A DNA stretch of 64,000 bases from Treponema rectale (GCF_014202035.1 NZ_JACHFR010000001.1:930001-994000), one strand, 5' to 3'; numbered from the stretch's first letter, positions 44,588 to 53,556 are shown. Notes: generated by a model from the letters alone, not told the origin. Program-made: numbers and translations.

Positions 44588-45758
44588 AAAAAAATACTTT
44601 CATGTAGACCTTGATGCCTTTTTTGCCTCAGTTGAACAGAATGACCATCCTGAGTACAGGGGAAAACCCGTCATTGTCGGAGGACTGCCAGGAGACCGCC
44701 GTGCCGTTGTATCTACTGCAAGTTACGAAGCCCGCAGATACGGAATACACTCTGCCATGCCTCTTTCAAAAGCAGTTGAACTCTGTCCTGACGGTATTTA
44801 CCTGAGGGGGAATTACTCAAGATACTCAGAACTTTCCCACAAAATCATGCAGATTTTCAATTCCTATTCACCGGAAGTACTTCAGATGTCCATAGACGAA
44901 GCCTTTATAGATATGACCGGTACAGAAAAATTATTCGGAAGCACAAGAGAAGCCGCCTTAAAAATCAAAAATGAAGTTCACAAAAAAACAGGCCTTACAG
45001 TAAGCATAGGAGTTTCTTCCTCAATGTATGTTGCAAAAATAGCATCAGGCTACAGAAAGCCGGACGGACTTACCATAGTTGAAAACGGAGATGAAGAAAA
45101 ATTCATGCTTTCCCTTCCACTGGAAAAACTATGGGGAGCAGGAACCAAAACCCAGAATCACCTCAAAGAAATAGGTCTTTCAACAATTGAACTGATACAT
45201 TCAAAACCGCTTAATCTTTTAATTTCAATTTTCGGACAGTCCTCAGGAACTTTTCTGTACAATGCCGTCAGGGGAAACAAAGATTATGTTTTTGGTTCAG
45301 AGGCAAAAAATCATTCCATAAGCACGGAAACAACCTTTGATTTTGACTTAACCGACAGAAATTCCATCGAAAAAGCCATAATGGAACTATGCTGGAACAT
45401 AATGTGGAGACTTCACAAAGAAAACTCCAGAACACGCACTGTGATGCTTAAAATACGCTATGAAGATTTTACCACGGTTTCAGTCCAGGAAACCTTTCTT
45501 ACTCCAGTCAGTTCAAGCGATGACCTTTACGAAAGGGCACTTAAACTCTTCATGAAAAAATACGACGGTACTTCAGGAATACGGCTTCTCGGTGTCTGCG
45601 CGTGCAATATAGAATCAAAGGACATTCCCGTTCAAAAAAGCCTCTTTGATTTCGGCGAAGAAAAAAAAGCAAGGCTTGAAAAAGCCATATATAATCTTGA
45701 GGACAAAAATCCTGCCCTTAAGATCCGTAAGGCACGAATGATAGAAAAAAAAGATTAA
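44568..45758 (+). CDS. dinB: DNA polymerase IV (Y-family)
   Basis: 396 residues. Catalytic motifs are FHVDLDAFFASVEQ (metal-binding D14), VVSTASYEARRYGIHSAMP and MSIDEAFIDMTG (Asp-Glu pair). The little-finger domain follows to about 345. The C-terminal residues SLFDFGEE are near the region where many DinB proteins carry a clamp-binding motif. It bypasses damaged bases. The stop codon TAA is also the first part of the inverted-repeat element that follows. Confidence 0.96.
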   Translation: MNSSVCEKKYFHVDLDAFFASVEQNDHPEYRGKPVIVGGLPGDRRAVVSTASYEARRYGIHSAMPLSKAVELCPDGIYLRGNYSRYSELSHKIMQIFNSYSPEVLQMSIDEAFIDMTGTEKLFGSTREAALKIKNEVHKKTGLTVSIGVSSSMYVAKIASGYRKPDGLTIVENGDEEKFMLSLPLEKLWGAGTKTQNHLKEIGLSTIELIHSKPLNLLISIFGQSSGTFLYNAVRGNKDYVFGSEAKNHSISTETTFDFDLTDRNSIEKAIMELCWNIMWRLHKENSRTRTVMLKIRYEDFTTVSVQETFLTPVSSSDDLYERALKLFMKKYDGTSGIRLLGVCACNIESKDIPVQKSLFDFGEEKKARLEKAIYNLEDKNPALKIRKARMIEKKD

Positions 45759-45893
45759 GGGCATCTCTAGAAATCCACTAATGTGTATTTCTAGAGAATG
45801 CCGACGAGTTTTAAGTCGTTGTAATGTCACGACTTAAAACATCGCTCTTTCAGAGTTATCTCTAAAAATTGCAATTTTTAGAGATTCCCTTAA
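45755..45893 (+). repeat. MITE-like element with terminal inverted repeats and internal hairpins
   Basis: 139 bases between dinB and the helicase gene. The ends are imperfect inverted copies: TTAAGGGCATCTCTAGAAAT on the left against a right end that reads inward TTAAGGGAATCTCTAAAAAT. Inside are three hairpins: 45760-45802 (14 bp, one bulge), 45808-45840 (12 bp perfect, GTTTTAAGTCGT against its complement) and a perfect 26-base palindrome at 45859-45884. TTAA flanks both sides, either as part of the repeat or as a target duplication. No coding capacity. Confidence 0.6.
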
Positions 45894-45904
45894 GGTTCTC
45901 CCTA

Positions 45905-45933
45905 TTTACCCCATTAAAATTTAGCATTAAAAT
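45905..45933 (+). promoter_or_regulatory. Promoter of the helicase gene, predicted near-leaderless
   Basis: TTTACC (45905-45910), 17 bases, TAAAAT (45928-45933), then 9 bases to the ATG at 45943. The bases before the ATG (ACTCTCCCT) contain no ribosome-binding site. Confidence 0.6.
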
Positions 45934-45942
45934 ACTCTCCCT

Positions 45943-47970
45943 ATGCTTGAAGACACATTAAAAGACGAACTTAATCCACAGCAGTACAGAGCCGTAACAA
46001 CAATAGAAGGTCCCATCCTGATTATTGCAGGGGCTGGTTCCGGAAAAACCCGTGTAATAACCTTCCGTATTGCAAACATGCTTGAAAAAGGAATACCCCA
46101 AAGTGCAATTCTTGCCCTTACTTTTACTAACAAGGCTGCAAGGGAAATGGAAGAAAGAATAAAGGGACTGACAGGAAAAAAACTCCAGAATCTTACGGTC
46201 AGTACCTTCCATGCTTTCGGAGTAAAAATTCTCAGACAGGACATAGACAAGCTTGGATGGAGAAATAATTTTTCTATATATGACGAAACTGATAAAAAAG
46301 CCCTCATTAAAGAAACTGCCAGGGAACTGGGAATGAGCGCCCAGGCAATGGATCTATATGAAACCGTAACTTTATTCAGCGACATAAAAACAGGACGAAA
46401 AAACTGGGAACACAGTCAGGACGCATATAAAAAACTCTATGAAGGCTATCAGGAAGGACTTAAACTTTACAATGCAGTTGATTTTGATGACCTCATCGTT
46501 CTTCCAATCAGACTCTTTAAGGAACATCCGGACGTACTTGCCTCTTATAAAGCCAGATACAAATACCTTATGGTTGATGAATTTCAGGATACAAGCCACC
46601 AGCAGTATGAATTCATGCACCTTCTTTCTGATACAAACGTCGCTGTTGTCGGAGATGACGATCAGAGCATTTACAGCTGGCGGGGTGCAGACTACCAGAA
46701 CATCATCAACTTTGAAAAGGATTTTCCAGGAGTACAGGAAATAAGGCTTGAGCAGAACTACCGTTCCACCGGAACCATTCTTGCTGCTGCAAACGGTGTC
46801 ATAAAACACAACACAAACAGAAAAGACAAGGAACTATGGAGCGGAAACGGCAGCGGCAAACCTATAGAACTTTACATGCCGGAAAACGAAGCAGCTGAAG
46901 CTGATTTTATAGCAGAAGGAATTCTGGGGATTTCAGCAGACGAAAAACGAAAATATGATGATTTCGGCATACTTATCAGGAGCAATACACAGAGCCGGGC
47001 CATTGAAGAAGCCCTTCTGGAAAACAACATTCCGTATACAATGAGCGGCGGAACATCTTTTTTTGAACGCTCAGAAATTAAAGATATAATAAGCTACCTC
47101 AGGGTAATTTCTAATCATGATGATGATATAAACCTTCTCAGGATAATCAACACACCACGAAGGGGAATCGGCCGCTCGACGATACAGGTGCTTAATGAAA
47201 CCGCAAAAAACCTGAGCTGTCCACTTTATGATGCAATTCAGGCAATACTGACCTGTCCCCAGGAAGAATGTCCGGTATCGGAAAAAACTAAAGCCGATCT
47301 TGAAAGTTTTGTCTCAATAATCGAAAACAACAAAAGCATGCTTTCAGGAAAAGGCCTTGCAAAAAAAGTAAGGGAAATGGTTGCTGACATAAATTATTTT
47401 GATTTTCTCGTAACCGATAATCCGAAAAGCGAAAAAGCAGCCAGATTTAAATTCATGAACATTGAAAGCCTTATAAAAAGCATGGAACAGTGGGAAAACA
47501 ATCCGATGAACGAAGACACAAGCCTTTACGCCTACCTGAACCGCATTACTCTTTTAAGCAGGGATGATCTTGATGACGGAGAAGCGGATAAAGGAAAGGT
47601 AAACCTTATGACAGTTCATGCCAGCAAGGGACTTGAATTTCCAGTTGTATTCATAGCAGGAGCAGAAGAAGGCCTTATGCCTCATGCAAGGGCCGTTGAG
47701 GAAGGCGGAGAAAATGCCGTTGAAGAAGAGCGCAGGCTTTTTTACGTTGCCGTAACCAGAGCAAGGGACAGACTGCTTATATCAAGCTGTCAGAGCAGAA
47801 GAAAAATGAATGCAAGCGTAAGCTGCGAACCAAGCAGATTTATCGATGAGATCCCAAAGAACCTTGTTGAATACCATGAAAAAAGAGAAAACGTTTCTGC
47901 AGAACAGGCTCACGAACTGCTCCAGAACATGTTGAAAAACTTTGCAAAACCCCGTGTTCCAAAACTATAA
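45943..47970 (+). CDS. UvrD/PcrA/Rep-family DNA helicase
   Basis: 675 residues of superfamily 1A helicase. Motifs: LNPQQYRAV (Q), AGAGSGKTRVI (I), TFTNKAAREMEER (Ia), VDEFQDTS (II), GDDDQSIYSWRGA (III), EQNYRST (IV), LMTVHASKGLEF (V) and VAVTRARDRL (VI). It unwinds DNA 3' to 5' in repair and replication restart. The length fits PcrA or Rep; the choice between them is not made here. Preceded by its own promoter right after the inverted-repeat element. Confidence 0.95.
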   Translation: MLEDTLKDELNPQQYRAVTTIEGPILIIAGAGSGKTRVITFRIANMLEKGIPQSAILALTFTNKAAREMEERIKGLTGKKLQNLTVSTFHAFGVKILRQDIDKLGWRNNFSIYDETDKKALIKETARELGMSAQAMDLYETVTLFSDIKTGRKNWEHSQDAYKKLYEGYQEGLKLYNAVDFDDLIVLPIRLFKEHPDVLASYKARYKYLMVDEFQDTSHQQYEFMHLLSDTNVAVVGDDDQSIYSWRGADYQNIINFEKDFPGVQEIRLEQNYRSTGTILAAANGVIKHNTNRKDKELWSGNGSGKPIELYMPENEAAEADFIAEGILGISADEKRKYDDFGILIRSNTQSRAIEEALLENNIPYTMSGGTSFFERSEIKDIISYLRVISNHDDDINLLRIINTPRRGIGRSTIQVLNETAKNLSCPLYDAIQAILTCPQEECPVSEKTKADLESFVSIIENNKSMLSGKGLAKKVREMVADINYFDFLVTDNPKSEKAARFKFMNIESLIKSMEQWENNPMNEDTSLYAYLNRITLLSRDDLDDGEADKGKVNLMTVHASKGLEFPVVFIAGAEEGLMPHARAVEEGGENAVEEERRLFYVAVTRARDRLLISSCQSRRKMNASVSCEPSRFIDEIPKNLVEYHEKRENVSAEQAHELLQNMLKNFAKPRVPKL

Positions 47971-48025
47971 AACTTATGTTAGAATTACAGTACACGAAGA
48001 TGACACGATATTTTACGGAGTAAAT

Positions 48026-48577
48026 ATGAAAAAACAGATTTTACCGATTTTCGCAGCAATACTTGCCTTCATTTCCTGTTCATCTACAAAAAACGAGGCA
48101 TTAAATGAAAATATCGAGGAAGAAATTCCTCCTTCTCCTCCCGTACTTACGGAACTTCCTGTAATAAACTATTCCGGAAGAGGAATCAGGTACGAAGTAG
48201 AATCCATGCTTCTTCACAATTTTATCGTTATGTATGATCCTGCTGCCAGCAAAAAATACTGTGCACGGCTTAATGACGAAGCGGCATCTGCCAGTCTTAA
48301 AATTAAGTTTCCTGCAGGAACTTATGAATGCATGCTCTGTGAAAAAGCCCCGGACGGAGACCACAGTGCATTCTATCTTTCTCTTGACGGAATTTCCTAC
48401 AGAATATATCCAAGCGACCCGCCTTTAGGTTCCTGGGAACTGACATCAAGGGTTCCTGTATATTTTACGATAGAAGAGCCTAGAACTATTCTCGTAGAAA
48501 TTACTGCAAACAGCAAAAACAGACTCGGTCATACGGGAATGAGTCTGGATTACATTCAGTTTGTAAAGAGAGACTGA
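48026..48577 (+). CDS. Predicted lipoprotein
   Basis: 183 residues from the ATG at 48026, which has ACGGAG 5 bases upstream. The frame is open upstream but overlaps the helicase end and lacks a signal sequence. MKKQILPIFAAILAFISC gives a spirochaetal lipobox (lipidated Cys18). The mature part is small and beta-rich (GIRYEVESMLLHNFIVMYDPAAS, then a jelly-roll-like DYIQFVKRD end), reminiscent of carbohydrate-binding or adhesive folds but without a firm match. Confidence 0.78.
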   Translation: MKKQILPIFAAILAFISCSSTKNEALNENIEEEIPPSPPVLTELPVINYSGRGIRYEVESMLLHNFIVMYDPAASKKYCARLNDEAASASLKIKFPAGTYECMLCEKAPDGDHSAFYLSLDGISYRIYPSDPPLGSWELTSRVPVYFTIEEPRTILVEITANSKNRLGHTGMSLDYIQFVKRD

Positions 48578-48588
48578 AATATGAAGGT

Positions 48589-48629
48589 GAATCTGTAAAA
48601 CAGACTGGCAGTCAGTTTATTACAGATTC
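48589..48629. terminator. Bidirectional terminator-like hairpin between convergent lipoprotein genes
   Basis: GAATCTGTAA (48589-48598) pairs with TTACAGATTC (48620-48629), with a further inner stem (ACTG-G-CAGT). It stands between the stop codons of two convergent genes. There is only a short T stretch on either side, so efficiency is uncertain. Confidence 0.55.
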
Positions 48630-48631
48630 AT

Positions 48632-50749
48632 TTACTCAAGGGGTGCGAAATAACCGGTTTCATCCCTTCCGGATCTGTTGAGGAGATAAGTCTCAACTTC
48701 AACAGGCAGATATCTCCGGCCGTAATCCGTAAGCATGGATGAAGTATACTCTATCTGGTAAAGTCCTGACGGAAGTGACACAATATCATCGATAACTTCT
48801 GATATTCCCTCAGGTCTGTATACATAATAATGCTTTCCTGTAGTATTTTCCGTAAGATAAGTTATGGCATCATCCAGAGCGCCGTCACTCAAATTTATAG
48901 TACTCAGAGATATTGAATTGTTATTCAGATAATTTGCAATATCCGAAAGACTGTACTTCGTAAAGGAATTCTGAGTTGATTTTCCTGCTGTTAAGAAAAT
49001 GATGCCTCTTTTTCTTTCCCTGTTAATCAGATCATTTGCACCAAGTCTTAAGGCCCGGTCTAAAGACACAACTTCAGAATATGGAGCCTTAAGATTCTTG
49101 TATGAGAAGGAAACATAATTCTCACTGCTTCCGCTGCCTTCAAGAACAGGCTCACCTCCGGCACTGATAACCGTAATGTTTCCCTTTGCTCCCATAGAAG
49201 CGGCGATTTCACGAACCGCATGATTAAGCTGTTCCTCATACTGCTTCATGGACATGCTTCTGTCTATTACAAAAGTAATGTCAGCAAAATCATTATAATT
49301 TGCGGCTCCGATAAAATTGACATCATTTACGGCATGATGCTGTTCCGTGATAATAAAATTAGCCTTCTGCAGTCCGACAATCTGCTGCCTCTTTCTGTTT
49401 TCTACACGTATTTCAAGAATGACTTTCGGAAAACTGTCTGCAATAACCCGCTCAATCTGAACAAAAAGTCCGCCTACAAGCTCATCAACTCCAGACATAA
49501 TGCAGACTTCATTTGCCATAAAATCCGTTACGATAAGATTTCCGTTGGCATCAGAAACGGCACTGGTAAGTTTCGACGGAGCATGACCGGAAGAAGCAAT
49601 CTGGTGAACGGCCCCGGAAGCTGCATCCACTGCATAAACAACACTTTTTGAGATTCCTTCCTCATTTGTAACCACATCAGTAATGACAAAAGAATCGTCA
49701 CCCCATACTTTCATACCTTCCGGCTTTCTGAGGGTTTCATCCCTGACAAGCACACCGATATAATTTCCAAAGCGGTCAAACATGTAAATTCCGCCGCGTA
49801 TCCGGTCTGCCACGTACACTATATCGTTTCTTACTGCTATACCTGTCGGAAGTCCAAATCCTTCGAAAACTGAAGTCTGTGCTCCAAAATAAAAAAGCCC
49901 CTTTCCTTCAGAATCAAAAACATCAACACGATTATTGCCGCCGTCAGTAACATATATGTTTCCGTAAGAGTCTTCAGCAAGATACTGAGGCCCAACCATC
50001 TCCCCTACATTGATTCCTGTTTTTCCTATGTAGCGGATAAAACTTCCATCCGGTTCAAGAAGTGCAAGCCTGTCGCCTGCCATTTCACTGACAAGGAGTT
50101 TTCCGGAAGAAAGCCTGATAATATCCAGAGGCCTGTCGAATCCGTTAAGAGGCCCCCTGTTTCTTTCCAGAACGTCCCCGTTCACGCTGAAATGCAAAAG
50201 TTCATTTGTACCGTACGCAAGCACATACAGGGAACCGTCCGAAAGAGGCAGTGCAGCTACCGGCTGACTGTAAATAAGGCTGCCCTTATTTGTAAAAGGA
50301 ATGGAACCTGACTCCGTATAGCTCTGCATGTAACCGTACTGTTTTTCCGTAATGCGGCGGTCCTTGACAATTTCTACGCGGTTCTGAAGGAGTATTCCTC
50401 CGTACCCCTGAGAAATGGCATAATTCCACTGCTGGAGGGCAGATCCCTCTTCCCCTGAACGGTAATAAGCCTTTCCGAGCCAGTCTAAAACCATGTTTTC
50501 GCCGGGAAGATGTGACAGTGCCTGTTCGAACACACGAATACTCTCATTAAACTGTCCCCGGTAATAACTCTGAACTCCAAGCCTGAATTCATTTTCCGCA
50601 AAACCGGCATAGGCAGACCTGGAAGAAGATTTTTCATCCTTCATGGTATCTTCAAGAACACTCTTGCGTTCCACATAAGACACCTCCGGCTTTTTTGAAC
50701 ATGCAGAAAAAACAGCTGCCGGTATAATCAATAACAAAAGCCTTTTCAT
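48632..50749 (-). CDS. Lipoprotein with TPR, NHL propeller and VWA domain
   Basis: 705 residues. The signal peptide ends in FSAC, with lipidated Cys17. Residues about 50-120 are TPR units (FRLGVQSYYRGQFNESIRVFEQAL). Residues about 155-425 are NHL-type propeller blades (QYLAEDSYGNIYVTDGGNNRVDVFDSEGKGL). Residues 440-480 form a linker strand domain common before VWA domains, and a VWA domain has the metal-binding D496-x-S498-x-S500 (VIDRSMSM). It probably sits on a membrane surface and binds protein partners. The ATG overlaps by 4 bases with the upstream TPR gene. Confidence 0.88.
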   Translation of the reverse strand: MKRLLLLIIPAAVFSACSKKPEVSYVERKSVLEDTMKDEKSSSRSAYAGFAENEFRLGVQSYYRGQFNESIRVFEQALSHLPGENMVLDWLGKAYYRSGEEGSALQQWNYAISQGYGGILLQNRVEIVKDRRITEKQYGYMQSYTESGSIPFTNKGSLIYSQPVAALPLSDGSLYVLAYGTNELLHFSVNGDVLERNRGPLNGFDRPLDIIRLSSGKLLVSEMAGDRLALLEPDGSFIRYIGKTGINVGEMVGPQYLAEDSYGNIYVTDGGNNRVDVFDSEGKGLFYFGAQTSVFEGFGLPTGIAVRNDIVYVADRIRGGIYMFDRFGNYIGVLVRDETLRKPEGMKVWGDDSFVITDVVTNEEGISKSVVYAVDAASGAVHQIASSGHAPSKLTSAVSDANGNLIVTDFMANEVCIMSGVDELVGGLFVQIERVIADSFPKVILEIRVENRKRQQIVGLQKANFIITEQHHAVNDVNFIGAANYNDFADITFVIDRSMSMKQYEEQLNHAVREIAASMGAKGNITVISAGGEPVLEGSGSSENYVSFSYKNLKAPYSEVVSLDRALRLGANDLINRERKRGIIFLTAGKSTQNSFTKYSLSDIANYLNNNSISLSTINLSDGALDDAITYLTENTTGKHYYVYRPEGISEVIDDIVSLPSGLYQIEYTSSMLTDYGRRYLPVEVETYLLNRSGRDETGYFAPLE

Positions 50750-51459
50750 TCTTCCCCCGCCTGCAGTTCACGTAAATGCTCTTCAATAATACTACTGTCA
50801 GGTCTTTTACTGTATGCCCGCTCCAAAAACTTGCGGGCTTCTGAATAAAGTCCCATCCTCAAATATACGTATCCCAGGCTGTCAAGGCACGCTGCGTTTT
50901 CCGGCTCCATATCAAGAGCTTTCTTGCAGCAGCTGAGGGCTTTCGTAAGTTCCTTTCCCTCTACCGCAAGCACATAGCCAAGTCCGTTAAGGGCGGTTGG
51001 ATTCGCTTCATTCTCAAGAAGAGACTTTTCATAGTATTCAACCGCCTGGTCTGATTCTCCCCGTTCCCAGGAAATATAAGCAAGTGAAGAATAAACTTTA
51101 TCCCGGTTATATCCTGTTTCCAGAAGTTTCTTTAACTCAAAGTCCGCAAGCTTTTCCCTTCCCGTAAGACAGTATATTACGGCAAGAATATACCTGCACT
51201 GTAAAATTCGTCCTTCGTCAATTTCAGCCGGGCTCCTGCCATGGGCAGAAGTTACTACCTGCTCCAGATATGCAAGGGCATCATCATATCTTTTAAGTTT
51301 TGAATAACACAGCCCCAGATAATATGAAAGTTCAACGGAATCTATTCCCTCATCATCAGGAAGGGAAAGAAAAAAAGTAAGGGCTGCAGAAAAATTACCG
51401 CGGTTAAAAAGAGATATACCTTCTTTCAGAGCATTTTCTTCAAAATTATCTTTAGCCAT
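50746..51459 (-). CDS. TPR-repeat protein
   Basis: 237 residues from the ATG at 51459, 6 bases after GGGG of a GAGGGG site. An adjoining ATG at 51462 is too close. The frame runs further up, but that part overlaps surE and encodes an unlikely N-terminus. The chain consists of TPR helix pairs such as EGISLFNRGNFSAALTFFLSL and YYEKSLLENEANPTALNGLGYVLAVEGKELTKALSCCKKALDMEPENAACLDSLGYVYLRMGLY. It is cytoplasmic with no signal peptide, and coupled to the lipoprotein gene downstream. Confidence 0.88.
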   Translation of the reverse strand: MAKDNFEENALKEGISLFNRGNFSAALTFFLSLPDDEGIDSVELSYYLGLCYSKLKRYDDALAYLEQVVTSAHGRSPAEIDEGRILQCRYILAVIYCLTGREKLADFELKKLLETGYNRDKVYSSLAYISWERGESDQAVEYYEKSLLENEANPTALNGLGYVLAVEGKELTKALSCCKKALDMEPENAACLDSLGYVYLRMGLYSEARKFLERAYSKRPDSSIIEEHLRELQAGEE

Positions 51460-51514
51460 CATGTTCCCCTCAATACAAACGGCAGCAGTAAAAGCAGATT
51501 CCGGAATTTCCAAA

Positions 51515-52291
51515 TCACAGAATGAAATCCGCTGCACAGGATTCCGGCTGACGCGCACATCCACCACCGGGATATACAAGAGAAACGCTTATAAATCCGT
51601 TCTCTGCCGCAGCAAAATCACTGTTTCCGTCTCCCTGAGTTTCTATACTGCCACCGCCTGTAATCGTAAAGAAACGGCGGCCGTCTTTAACCTCAGAGAC
51701 GACATTGTCATTATACTTTCTGTAGCACAATGAAGTAAAGGATACACCTTTATAGGCATCTGAGGAAGCACCGTTAACGTTCACAAAATACGGAAGTTCC
51801 CCGGAACATTTTTTTCCGGAAAAACTGCACAATTCCTTCAGCTGCTGAAGATTCTTCAGGGCAAACCCTGCCATTGCATCAAACTGATAAACACCGGAGG
51901 ATTCTTTCTTTTCCGCCACGCTGAGGGCAACTCCGGGAATACCGTTTACGGCAGACTGACGTGCAGCCCCGCAGGTTCCAGAATACATTATGTCTGTTCC
52001 AAGATTATAGCCGCTGTTTATACCTGATATAACAAGATCCGGCAGACAATCTTTCATTAAACCCCTGAACGCAGCAATAACACAGTCAACCGGACTTCCG
52101 TCAAGGGCATACCGGTCATTGCCGTAAGAAATCAGTTCCATGGAACGCTCCATAGTAATTCTTGCAGAATAGCCGGAGCGGTTTGACGAAGGAGCAACGA
52201 CAGTAACATCATGGAGCGGAGAAAGAACTTCATACAGTTTTTCGAGCCCCGGAGCTCCGAAACCGTCATCATTAGTCAGAAGAATCTTCAT
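51515..52291 (-). CDS. surE: 5'/3'-nucleotidase SurE
   Basis: 258 residues. The metal site is LLTNDDGFGAPGL (D8, D9), with the Ser in SSNRSGYS and the Asn in VISGINSGYNLG. GTDIMYSGTCGAARQ is the family signature. SurE removes phosphate from nucleoside monophosphates and acts in stress survival. The ATG overlaps the kinase gene stop by 4 bases. Confidence 0.94.
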   Translation of the reverse strand: MKILLTNDDGFGAPGLEKLYEVLSPLHDVTVVAPSSNRSGYSARITMERSMELISYGNDRYALDGSPVDCVIAAFRGLMKDCLPDLVISGINSGYNLGTDIMYSGTCGAARQSAVNGIPGVALSVAEKKESSGVYQFDAMAGFALKNLQQLKELCSFSGKKCSGELPYFVNVNGASSDAYKGVSFTSLCYRKYNDNVVSEVKDGRRFFTITGGGSIETQGDGNSDFAAAENGFISVSLVYPGGGCARQPESCAADFIL

Positions 52292-53463
52292 AAAATCTTA
52301 ACACCTTCAGCAGGCTTAACTTCATAAAGTTTTGGTGAAAATCCGAATATACGCTCATACTCAGCAAGCTTTTCCCTGTACTTATCCAGATCTTCCGTCT
52401 TTAATATGGAATATGTACAGCGTCCGAAGCCTTTGCCGGTAATTCTTCCGCAGCTTTCCGGAGACCTTATGTAATCATGGCTCGGTGCAATGTCCTGTAT
52501 TCTTTTCAAAAGCCAGTCAATCTCCGGACATGAAATATCATAAAGATCCCTCATTATCTCGTGACTTTTGTTTACAGACCTTGCGAACATCGAAAAATCA
52601 CCTTTCGAAAGGGCATTTACTGCATCCAGAACATTCTTATGTTCCTGCATTACACAGGTAAGCCTTCTCTTAGTATCCTCGTTTACAACCGAAAATACTT
52701 CTGCAATTTCGGAGCGGTTTTCTTCATACTGCCAGCCTCCAAATACGTTAGACCTTATTTCCTTAAGTTCTCCAAGCAGCAGGACGTTTTCAGGCTGAAA
52801 GAGACTCTCTTCATTCCACGTGGTTATGCGGGGAACTTCCGCATCTGTAAGGACAATCGTCTTGCCTTCAAAATCAAAAGGTATATTCTGGCAGGTACCG
52901 TTTCCGTAATCAGTAAGGACGAATGACTTTTCTTTTGAGTATACGGCAGTAAAATTATCTGCCTTAAGGTTATTCAGCCCGAGGAATTTTCTGTTTGCCT
53001 TCTCAAGCACCTGAAGCAGTACGGAATCCCCGCAGTCAAAGCCGAATGCCTTTCTGACAGCCCATGCAAGAGCAACCTTTACAGCACTGGTAATGCCAAA
53101 GCCGGCGGATGGAAGCACCTGAGTCCAGACAGTAATATCCATTCCCCTGCATTCATATCCGGAATCACAGAAAGCAAGGATGACCGCCTTTATCGATGCA
53201 GCCCACCTGTCTTCCTTCTTTATCTTAAGCTGAACAATTCCAGCATGATTTTTTTCGCCCATCTGAACAAAATTCATATTGAGTTCAAGGTCTTTGCGCA
53301 GCGATACAGCCACATATACCGGAAGGTTTATTCCCATGGAAAGTGTCTTATCCCTGAAAAACCACGTATGTTCTCCCATAAGATGAAAACGTCCCGGAGC
53401 AGATGCAACGACATCAGGCCTGCGTCCGTATTCTTTTTTATGCTGCTGAATTACTTCGTCCAT
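52288..53463 (-). CDS. Galactokinase-like GHMP-family kinase with altered substrate site
   Basis: 391 residues, galactokinase length. The galactokinase signature GRVNLIGEHTDY reads GRFHLMGEHTWFF here (W34 in place of the sugar-binding Asp). The phosphate-binding loop normally GLSSSA reads GFGITSAVK, and the catalytic Asp region reads NLKADNFTAVY with the Asp kept. The C-terminal motif TGGGFGG reads TGKGFGRC. The fold is clear but the substrate is probably not galactose, or the protein is partly inactive. SD AGGGG lies 9 bases before the ATG. It is first in the run galK-like, surE, TPR, NHL-VWA. Confidence 0.8.
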   Translation of the reverse strand: MDEVIQQHKKEYGRRPDVVASAPGRFHLMGEHTWFFRDKTLSMGINLPVYVAVSLRKDLELNMNFVQMGEKNHAGIVQLKIKKEDRWAASIKAVILAFCDSGYECRGMDITVWTQVLPSAGFGITSAVKVALAWAVRKAFGFDCGDSVLLQVLEKANRKFLGLNNLKADNFTAVYSKEKSFVLTDYGNGTCQNIPFDFEGKTIVLTDAEVPRITTWNEESLFQPENVLLLGELKEIRSNVFGGWQYEENRSEIAEVFSVVNEDTKRRLTCVMQEHKNVLDAVNALSKGDFSMFARSVNKSHEIMRDLYDISCPEIDWLLKRIQDIAPSHDYIRSPESCGRITGKGFGRCTYSILKTEDLDKYREKLAEYERIFGFSPKLYEVKPAEGVKIL

Positions 53464-53500
53464 AGACAGATACCCCTAAACCCCTGTTTTTAATTGAATG

Positions 53501-53529
53501 TTGCTTTTTTTATCTGTAATAATTAAGAT
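53501..53529 (+). promoter_or_regulatory. Promoter of lnt, predicted leaderless start
   Basis: TTGCTT (53501-53506), 17 bases, TAAGAT (53524-53529), then 6 bases to the ATG at 53536. No ribosome-binding site is present. Confidence 0.55.
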
Positions 53530-53556
53530 GATATAATGATTTCCTTCATTTTACAA
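53528..53556 (-). promoter_or_regulatory. Possible promoter of the galactokinase-like operon
   Basis: On the minus strand TTGTAA (53556-53551), 17 bases, TATCAT (53533-53528). Its -10 overlaps the -10 of the divergent lnt promoter, and its -35 lies within the first codons of lnt. Confidence 0.45.

Noticed and set aside
53464-53535. NrdR boxes or other operator repeats
   Set aside because: I looked for paired A/T-rich 16-base NrdR-type boxes in this and other intergenic gaps and found none.
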